From: a virus
IMG/VR virus record: IMGVR_UViG_3300035698_019240
Coordinates: 1-64,000 of that record
Length of the DNA: 64,000 nt
Strand: one strand, 5' to 3'
Of the stretch, positions 58,260 through 64,000 are shown in pieces. Position 1 is the first letter of the stretch, and each line of letters opens with the position of its first letter. Position numbers and translations under genes: made by a program. The notes under the pieces are model-generated. The model was not told the origin of the DNA. It was given only the letters and a program-made list of their open reading frames with translations, and searched no databases.

Positions 58260-59483
58260 TTACCACTTTATTGTTACTTTTCTCTTTACCTTACTTATCT
58301 TTCTTACTTCCTTTCTTGTAAATTGTTTTGTATTATTAGAACAGTCGAAGTTCCCACCGACAATCTTTGGTGCACCTTTCAATGTTGTAAGTTTATTATC
58401 ATTACAATGAAAATTCTTACCAACATTCTCTGGTGCACCTTTCAATGTTGTAAGTTTATTATTATCACAATGAAAATCACCACCAACACTCTTTGGTGCA
58501 CCTTCTAATGAAGTTAAATTATTACTATTACAATAAAAATCACTATTCATAATCTTTGGTGCATATTTCAATGATGTAAGTTTATTTTGGCCACACCTAA
58601 AAAGTCCACCTATACTTGTTGGTATTCCTTCTAATGATGTAAGTTTATTAATGCTACAATCAAAGTATCCTCTCACATGATATTCACCAAGATCCTTCAA
58701 TTCTTGTGGTATTTCTTTAAGGTTTGCATCATCAATGTTCATCTCAGCAAACACATAAACACCATTTTTTATTTCATAGTGAAATCTCCTACCAAGTACT
58801 CTGAATGTGTCTAATATCTTTAATCCTATTTTATCCACAAAGAACTTTCCTAACTTTTCATTTTCCTTAAAGAAATCTTCCAAATCCATTGTATCATCGT
58901 TTCTTCTGTCTTGTATTTCAGTATCTATATTGTTTTTATTAATAAACAATTGATACAACTCCTTATTAGGTTTATTCTTATTCCTTATAACATATAATTT
59001 TCCTTTTTTGTTATAACTTTTCCAATGTGTAGGACCTCTACTTTTACTGGCCGTACACCATGATGTTATTTTTCCATAAGCACCACAAGAGCTTTCAAAG
59101 TCTTTAGGTATTTCCACAATCCATTGTGAATCTGAATATATAACCTCATTAGATTCGTTACTTGATAGTTCCGCCAATTCGTCAAAAGATTTTAACCTAC
59201 TTATATCTCCTTTAAAGTTTATAAGTTTTTTTCTTAGACTATCTAAATTTTTAATTTCCAGTTTTCCTTTTTTATACCAATTCAATATAGTATTGGAAAA
59301 TTTTCCAAGTTTTTTAATCACCTTTCCTTTTATTTTTGAGGTTGGATCTGCACTTACAATTGCCATAAAAGTATTTATAGGCATGTAGTTATAGAATTTA
59401 TCATATGCTATTTCTCCTGATATTTCGGTTAGCATATATTCTTCACCGATAAGATATATATCTATAGTTTTTATTATATCCAA
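58260..59483 (-). CDS. LRR-like repeat protein with WCTA domain
   Basis: About 407 residues from TTG 59483 (MDIIKTIDIYLIGEEYMLTE) with AGGAG upstream; ATG 59498 is an alternative. Residues ~120-210 hold SQWIVEIPKDFESSCGAYGKITSWCTASK and YNKKGKLYVIRNKNKPNKELYQLF, a domain I recall beside LRR-like repeats in large phages, of unknown function. Six repeats LTSLEGAPKSVGGDFHCDNNK follow. The start YLIGEEYMLTE has an L-T-E that might be a prohead protease site. Confidence 0.75.
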   Translation of the reverse strand: MDIIKTIDIYLIGEEYMLTEISGEIAYDKFYNYMPINTFMAIVSADPTSKIKGKVIKKLGKFSNTILNWYKKGKLEIKNLDSLRKKLINFKGDISRLKSFDELAELSSNESNEVIYSDSQWIVEIPKDFESSCGAYGKITSWCTASKSRGPTHWKSYNKKGKLYVIRNKNKPNKELYQLFINKNNIDTEIQDRRNDDTMDLEDFFKENEKLGKFFVDKIGLKILDTFRVLGRRFHYEIKNGVYVFAEMNIDDANLKEIPQELKDLGEYHVRGYFDCSINKLTSLEGIPTSIGGLFRCGQNKLTSLKYAPKIMNSDFYCNSNNLTSLEGAPKSVGGDFHCDNNKLTTLKGAPENVGKNFHCNDNKLTTLKGAPKIVGGNFDCSNNTKQFTRKEVRKISKVKRKVTIKW

Positions 59484-59513
59484 GTTACATCTCCTCATAT
59501 TAAGTTCAAAGCA

Positions 59514-59562
59514 TAAAAAAGCCTTCTATTATCCTTATTTAGAACAAGTAGAAGGCTTTTTA
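59514..59562 (-). terminator. Terminator downstream of SpoVR-like gene
   Basis: AAAAAGCCTTCTA pairs with TAGAAGGCTTTTTT, U-run on the minus strand. It ends the PrkA-YeaH-SpoVR side operon. Confidence 0.85.
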
Positions 59563-59587
59563 CCTAATTAATGTGAGAATTATATGT

Positions 59588-61222
59588 CTATTTTTCTATC
59601 ATCACATATGTTGTGTCCACTTCCATGGGATTATATCCCTTGTTGTTTGGTTTGTTCAGTGTATTGCCAGGTATATCAGTCAAACCTTGTGACATTTGAA
59701 CTAATGGTTTTCCACTCATATTCAAGCTTGGAGCTTGATCTTTTGAACATACTTTGTATGATACAACCTTTTTATCAATCTGAGTGGTCAGCGTTACAGG
59801 TCTACCCCATAATCTCCATATATGTTTCAAAGTTTCCTCTGAATATACCTTATCAAGGTTTGCTCCACTCCATTTATGTTCAAGTAACATTTCACCTGTA
59901 TTATTAAAGTTACCGTTGGTAACCTCGATCTTTGGTATGTTACTATGGGCAAAGCTATTGATTATAATCTGGGCAACCTCTTTTGCTTGGTGGCCTGTGA
60001 TGACAAAATCCGTATGTGAATATTCTTCTTTTGCCATATAGATATAAAGCTTGAGTTTATCCACAACTTCTTGTGTCAAGAAACTTTGCATGAAGAACCA
60101 GTCAGTCTGAGTTCTCATTGACTCAAACAATTTTTCAGTACCTTTATCTTCTTTTGTATCCCAGTTCTTTTTTTCTTCTCTGTTATCACAGTTTTCATAC
60201 TCACGACCGTGACGACCTTTATCCCATCTTTCTTTAATGTCTTCCCACATACCACTACCTATATGGTAAGGATTCATACCACCAGGATTCATGGCTTTAA
60301 CAAGTGAGTTGGAATAATTGTACTGAGCATGATCAGAAACACTCAAAAGTTCCTCTTTGAATAATGTACCCATCATTTTTTCATGCCAATATGTAGCCCA
60401 ACCTTCATTCATATACTTTGTTTTCATCTGAGGCCAGTAATACTGACCTTCAATTCTCAAAACTTCAAGTATATCTTTATGCCAGTCTTCAAGTTGAGGA
60501 GAATTATCAATAACATATCTCAAAATATCCTCAGTAGGCTCAACAGGCGTTTGAAGTTTAAGATATCTGTAAAGTTTCTGGTTATAAAGATGTACTTCTT
60601 CACCAGGATCAGGCTTATTACTTTCTACCAAATCTCCAAATTGCTCTCCGGGGCCTTTTTTATTTGTAAGTTTTTTCTGTCTAAAACACCTTTCAAGCTT
60701 TTCTTTTTCCGTTTCCGTATCAAATGGACTTGAGTGTAACTGTAACGCATGTCCTGCGTCAATCACTGCTTCAACTTCATCAATACCGTACATAATTTCA
60801 AATTTGTTAAAACGCTTACTGGCTTCTGACATAATTTCCACAATGTCTCGCCTTGTCTCACAAAAATGTTTATTTTCAGTGAAAAAATTAACATGTCCTA
60901 TAACATGAGCCATAACCAGAGCTTGTACTGCGAAGGTATTTTCCTTCATGAGATAAGCTCTTGAAGGATTAGAGTTAATAACAACTTCATATGGTAAACC
61001 ACCTGAACCGTTTTCATATATAGTTCTTTGTCTTTCATAATCTCTACCATATTTCCAGTTTGATACGTTGGTAGGCATGTGGTACGCCATTATTTCTAAC
61101 ATTTTCTGAGGAGGTATAATATCAAATTCTATTGGACAATATTTCATTCCAAGATCATCTGTTGCAATTTGATTTAATCTATCCTCAATTTTTATCAGTC
61201 TTCCAAGTTCACTTTTCTGCAT
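59588..61222 (-). CDS. SpoVR/YcgB family protein
   Basis: 544 residues, near bacterial length (~500). YCPIEFDIIPPQKMLEIMAYHMPTNVSNWKYGRDYERQR, YEVVINSNPSRAYLMKENTFAVQALVMAHVIGHVNFF and KYMNEGWATYWHEKMM are family signatures. In Bacillus SpoVR affects spore cortex; in enterobacteria YcgB works with YeaG/YeaH in stationary phase, mechanism unknown. It overlaps nothing but directly follows the YeaH-like gene. Confidence 0.95.
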   Translation of the reverse strand: MQKSELGRLIKIEDRLNQIATDDLGMKYCPIEFDIIPPQKMLEIMAYHMPTNVSNWKYGRDYERQRTIYENGSGGLPYEVVINSNPSRAYLMKENTFAVQALVMAHVIGHVNFFTENKHFCETRRDIVEIMSEASKRFNKFEIMYGIDEVEAVIDAGHALQLHSSPFDTETEKEKLERCFRQKKLTNKKGPGEQFGDLVESNKPDPGEEVHLYNQKLYRYLKLQTPVEPTEDILRYVIDNSPQLEDWHKDILEVLRIEGQYYWPQMKTKYMNEGWATYWHEKMMGTLFKEELLSVSDHAQYNYSNSLVKAMNPGGMNPYHIGSGMWEDIKERWDKGRHGREYENCDNREEKKNWDTKEDKGTEKLFESMRTQTDWFFMQSFLTQEVVDKLKLYIYMAKEEYSHTDFVITGHQAKEVAQIIINSFAHSNIPKIEVTNGNFNNTGEMLLEHKWSGANLDKVYSEETLKHIWRLWGRPVTLTTQIDKKVVSYKVCSKDQAPSLNMSGKPLVQMSQGLTDIPGNTLNKPNNKGYNPMEVDTTYVMIEK

Positions 61223-62542
61223 TTATTTTGCTCCTTTCTTCTCAAATAAGAAGTGTTTTAATGTCTCCCATATATGTTCTTTTTTCTTTATTACGGCTAA
61301 CAGTAATCTATGTTCGTCATTTTTATAAAAATTCGTTCCCTGTCTTGATGTTACTTTGAAGGGCCATTTATTCTTTATGGTTGTTAACAGTCCGTTAGTT
61401 GATGAGTAGTAACCCCCACCAGTTTGTATCTCTGCATATGCTAACATGTTTATGTTCTTACTTACCATTTCTTCAATCTTTGGAATTGTTTCCTGTGGAC
61501 TCCAATCTTCTCCGTCTCCAAGATATACACAATATACATTCCACGAGTCTAATGGGAACTCTGTATCTATCATGTAGTTGGCTTTTTCAAATGCTGAACC
61601 ACACATTGTGCCACCACTTTCTCCCTTGTGGAAGAATGTGTCTTCATCAACAACTTGGGCTGTCGTGGTATGAGTAATGAACTTAATTTGAACATTATCA
61701 TAACATTTCTTTAAGAATTCTACAAGCCAGAATAACATTGAACGAGCCAGATATTTTTTATCACTGGTCATTGAACCAGATACATCCATCATTGCTATAA
61801 CAACAGCGTTAGAACAATACTCCTCATCGTGTTCAATTTGTTTGTACCTCATATCATCATCTTCAATCATGATATTACTTCTAGTTTCAGTGAGCTTGCC
61901 TTCTTTCATAATATCAATTGCATCATTGATATCACCTTTTGACTGCATCAAAGCTCTACGAGCCTCATCCTCAGTACATCCAGTTTCATCTACAATCTCT
62001 GCTTCATAAGAGACCATTCTTTTGATTGCTTCCATTATGGTTCTCTTTTTATGAACTCTTGGCATAATACCTGTTTTTGAAATTGACTCAAATTTCCACC
62101 CTTTAGGTACAAGGGTTTCCTTTCTTGTTTTTTCCTCGATATAAGGAAGACCAAGATCGTCAAACATTATCTTGATAAGGTAATCAATATCAACTTCGGT
62201 TTCCATGTAATCATTACCCTGTTTGTTTCCTGCTTTATCGCCTTCACCCTGACCCTGGCCATCTTTTTTTTGTCTACCTATGATATCACCACCTTCTCCA
62301 TCACCTTGGCCGACACCAGAACCACCGCCTTCTCCATCATTACCATAAACAAAACGATAATCTTTAAGACCTTTTACAGGAATACGAACTTTCTTACCTT
62401 TTCGTTTGGTGATAATGGATTCTTCACCGATAACATCCTTTACACTCTTCCTGATTGCATCATCAATTTTTTCTTGATGTCTTTCTGCGTCTTTTTTACC
62501 TTTTTCACTTAGCTCCCAATCATCATGATGTACGATACCCAT
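61223..62542 (-). CDS. YeaH/YhbH (DUF444) family protein
   Basis: 439 residues. MIDAS motif DVSGSM (253-258) in a vWA-like domain, plus VPVKGLKDYRF-type and GGGYYSSTNGL family blocks. A Gly-rich linker (70-110) is usual. Unusual is residues ~183-214 (VDETGCTEDEARRALMQSKGDINDAIDIM), which looks like a UBA/TS-N three-helix domain. Partner of PrkA/YeaG kinase in bacteria. Confidence 0.9.
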   Translation of the reverse strand: MGIVHHDDWELSEKGKKDAERHQEKIDDAIRKSVKDVIGEESIITKRKGKKVRIPVKGLKDYRFVYGNDGEGGGSGVGQGDGEGGDIIGRQKKDGQGQGEGDKAGNKQGNDYMETEVDIDYLIKIMFDDLGLPYIEEKTRKETLVPKGWKFESISKTGIMPRVHKKRTIMEAIKRMVSYEAEIVDETGCTEDEARRALMQSKGDINDAIDIMKEGKLTETRSNIMIEDDDMRYKQIEHDEEYCSNAVVIAMMDVSGSMTSDKKYLARSMLFWLVEFLKKCYDNVQIKFITHTTTAQVVDEDTFFHKGESGGTMCGSAFEKANYMIDTEFPLDSWNVYCVYLGDGEDWSPQETIPKIEEMVSKNINMLAYAEIQTGGGYYSSTNGLLTTIKNKWPFKVTSRQGTNFYKNDEHRLLLAVIKKKEHIWETLKHFLFEKKGAK

Positions 62543-62544
62543 TC

Positions 62545-62829
62545 TTAATCTCCTTCCTTTATCTCTATTTCAAGCCAATCGGCTTTTAAACCACTATTAT
62601 TTAAAATTGCAAACCATTCACACTTACAATCATCACAAAACATTTTTTGTCTAAAAGAAGTTCTGGACATAAATTTTCCACCATTGAATCTTATATTGGT
62701 AGACCCACATAATAGACATGTAGAAGGCGAATTGTTATAAGAACTTGTGTCCTTTATAATCTTTAACCTCTTACCCTTTTTAGTCTTTTTTTCCTCTTTT
62801 GTTATTACTATTAAATCATCGTTTATCAT
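62545..62829 (-). CDS. Zinc-ribbon protein 1 of 3
   Basis: 94 residues: Lys-rich start, CLLCGSTNIRFNG, MFCDDCKCEWFA. The two CxxC knuckles fit a rubredoxin-like ribbon. C-terminal tail WLEIEIKEGD is unlike the shared DVDELF tail. Confidence 0.75.
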   Translation of the reverse strand: MINDDLIVITKEEKKTKKGKRLKIIKDTSSYNNSPSTCLLCGSTNIRFNGGKFMSRTSFRQKMFCDDCKCEWFAILNNSGLKADWLEIEIKEGD

Positions 62830-62833
62830 TCTA

Positions 62834-63052
62834 TTACCTTATAGGTACAAGTGAGTTACATGTTACATACCATTTTAAACCACATGTACTGCAGACCATT
62901 TTTTTATTAAAGAACTGATTTACCATTCCTCTGGGTTCTTCCTGTATATTTTTTGAACCACAATCTATACATTTTGGATCTTTAAGATATCCCTTTATAT
63001 CCCATATAATTCCTGTGGTTCTTTTTTCCTTCTTCACCAAATCCTCAAACAT
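62834..63052 (-). CDS. Zinc-ribbon protein 2 of 3
   Basis: 72 residues from the ATG at 63052 (AGGAGAGAGTAT upstream, MFEDLVKKEKRTTG as in its neighbour). CIDCGSKNIQEE and MVCSTCGLKWYV. Tandem paralogue of the genes on both sides. Confidence 0.75.
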   Translation of the reverse strand: MFEDLVKKEKRTTGIIWDIKGYLKDPKCIDCGSKNIQEEPRGMVNQFFNKKMVCSTCGLKWYVTCNSLVPIR

Positions 63053-63066
63053 ATACTCTCTCCTCA

Positions 63067-63282
63067 TTATACTGGTAATACAACCCAAGAAAAATTACAA
63101 TTCAAACATCTCATTACTTTCATATTGAAATATGGTGGAATATTTTCATATCCTGTTGATATAACATTAACCGACTTACATTTAGGACATTGTTTATCAT
63201 TATATGTATCTTTCCTGTCTTTTATATTTTCTGGTTTCTTACCAGTTTTATTTTTTCCTTCACTTATCATATCATCAAACAT
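63067..63282 (-). CDS. Zinc-ribbon protein 3 of 3
   Basis: 71 residues: MFDDMISEGKNKTG, CPKCKSVNVIS, MRCLNCNFSWVV. First gene behind the promoter at 63310. Confidence 0.75.
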   Translation of the reverse strand: MFDDMISEGKNKTGKKPENIKDRKDTYNDKQCPKCKSVNVISTGYENIPPYFNMKVMRCLNCNFSWVVLPV

Positions 63283-63309
63283 TCTTAATCCTCACTCAAT
63301 CGTATGTCC

Positions 63310-63338
63310 ATTATAACACATTACTAACACAAAGTAAA
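63310..63338 (-). promoter_or_regulatory. Sigma70-like promoter for zinc-ribbon/YeaH/SpoVR genes
   Basis: TTTACT (63338-63333), 17 bp ending TGTGT, TATAAT (63315-63310) with extended -10 TG. It lies directly after the PrkA terminator, so YeaH and SpoVR are transcribed apart from PrkA. Confidence 0.8.
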
Positions 63339-63341
63339 CGC

Positions 63342-63380
63342 AAAAAAAAGGTGCGGCCTATAAAAGGCCGCACCTTTTTT
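63342..63380. terminator. Strong bidirectional terminator
   Basis: AAAAAAGGTGCGGCC and GGCCGCACCTTTTTT form a perfect 15-bp stem around TATAAAA. The flanking T-runs work on either strand; it ends the PrkA-like gene. Confidence 0.9.
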
Positions 63381-63396
63381 GTTGAATTATGGAAAA

Positions 63397-64000
63397 CTAG
63401 TTTTCCTTTCTTATTACTTCTCCAACAAACTGTAGTAAAACGCTGGCACAGTGATCACAATATCCCTTAGCTATAAGCCTGTTCATCGCCTCACTTCTCC
63501 GTTTTACACCCTTTGGATCAGTGTTTGTTGTATCTGATATTGAAAGTGAAACAACAGACTTGAGGTCGTTCATGAGTTTCTTTTCAATCGCCTCACGAAC
63601 AGGATCGTAATCCTTGAATGTGAACTTTTTACCTTCGCTGAGATATTCTGCCTTATAGACAAAGATGCCATTTCTGAAGGTCTCTTTTGAGTTCACTGGG
63701 ATACTTATAAGTTCTTCGATTGACCTCATAAGTTTTTCATCGGCATCAGAATATTCACCGGTGATCTTATCTTGAACCTTATCTTTCTTACAGAAAGCTG
63801 TTACATTGGTCATGTAGTTATCAAAAAGGTTCTGTGCTTGATCTTCATAAGCCGCCAAGAATGACATATTAACCTCTTTTTTGGCGATCTCTTTATACTC
63901 GTCTGCAACAGAGTTTTTATCACCTGCGAGGATGTTCAAATATGTTGCTGTATCCTCTTCGGTTATACCGATGTGATGGTTGAAGTTCTCACGAAGGGCT
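63397..64000 (-). CDS. PrkA/YeaG serine kinase-like protein, C-terminal part
   Basis: The frame is open through the right edge (ALRENFNHHIGITEED continues upstream of MNILAGDK), so only the last ~200 residues are seen. KITGEYSDADEKLMRSIEELISIPVNSKETFRNGI, AIEKKLMNDLKSVVSLSISDTTNTDP and RLIAKGYCDHCASVLLQFVGEV match the PrkA C-terminal domain. The AAA+ kinase part lies outside. Family members respond to starvation in bacteria; here it neighbours YeaH and SpoVR homologues. Confidence 0.9.
   Translation of the reverse strand, partial: ALRENFNHHIGITEEDTATYLNILAGDKNSVADEYKEIAKKEVNMSFLAAYEDQAQNLFDNYMTNVTAFCKKDKVQDKITGEYSDADEKLMRSIEELISIPVNSKETFRNGIFVYKAEYLSEGKKFTFKDYDPVREAIEKKLMNDLKSVVSLSISDTTNTDPKGVKRRSEAMNRLIAKGYCDHCASVLLQFVGEVIRKEN

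Noticed and set aside
1-64000. tRNA genes, integrase or attachment sites
   Set aside because: I looked for cloverleaf ends, integrase motifs and paired att-like repeats and saw none; without a scan a tRNA could still be missed.

Overview
The window reads as part of a large contractile-tailed (T4-like myovirus) bacteriophage genome with low G+C. Nearly every base is coding, and genes abut or overlap by 1 or 4 nt with strong AGGAG-type ribosome sites. Homologues of T4 structural proteins are recognisable by sequence pattern: terminase large subunit, neck gp13/gp14, gp15, sheath, two tube-type proteins, a gp26-type chaperone, tape measure, gp48/54, gp53, gp27, gp5, gp25, gp6, a gp7/tail-protein-I type protein and several fibres. 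I saw no rRNA, tRNA or CRISPR array. The host cannot be named. Sigma70-like promoters and PrkA/YeaH/SpoVR homologues only suggest an ordinary bacterium.

Layout. 1-21.4 kb (minus strand): tail fibres, then baseplate genes, interrupted by two homing endonucleases and a nitrilase-family hydrolase. 21.4-34.9 kb (minus): more than 30 mostly tiny genes, including two ADP-ribosyltransferase-like proteins, a one-domain asparaginase, a methyltransferase-like protein, YqeY, membrane-anchored zinc-ribbon proteins and two HNH endonucleases. 34.9-36.1 kb: a 1.1 kb G+C-richer gene-free strand switch. 36.1-45.1 kb (plus): a second small-gene block with alanine dehydrogenase, two PQ-loop (SemiSWEET-like) membrane proteins and a NIF3-like protein. 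45.1-57.6 kb (minus): tail, neck and terminase genes. 57.6-64 kb (minus): two repeat proteins, then SpoVR, YeaH and PrkA homologues.

The most striking signal is a shared C-terminal peptide of about 13 residues (consensus I-[IM]-D-V-D-[ED]-L-F-x-[ED]-I-[DE]-I-COOH). It sits on about 24 small proteins with three unrelated body types, encoded in tandem ATGA-overlapping cassettes on both arms of the strand switch. It resembles the C-terminal sliding-clamp-docking peptide of T4-family DNA polymerases, so I propose these are small early proteins that all dock on one hub, possibly the phage clamp. The codons for the tail also hold the ribosome-binding site of the next gene.

A second system is a set of proteins whose N-termini ([YI]xxYINE, EYLNE, YLLTE) look like T4 capsid-targeting peptides cleaved by the prohead protease. 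The set includes the nitrilase homologue and both ART-like proteins, so they may be packaged and injected like T4 Alt.

Regulation: early small-gene operons have TTTACA-N17-TATAAT promoters. The sheath gene is preceded by three tandem TATAAATA boxes, the T4 late consensus. A T_TTT_TTC slippery site upstream of the tape measure gene predicts a -1 frameshift fusion of the tail chaperone. Asparaginase, nitrilase, alanine dehydrogenase and the PrkA/YeaH/SpoVR set together hint at manipulation of host nitrogen or starvation metabolism.
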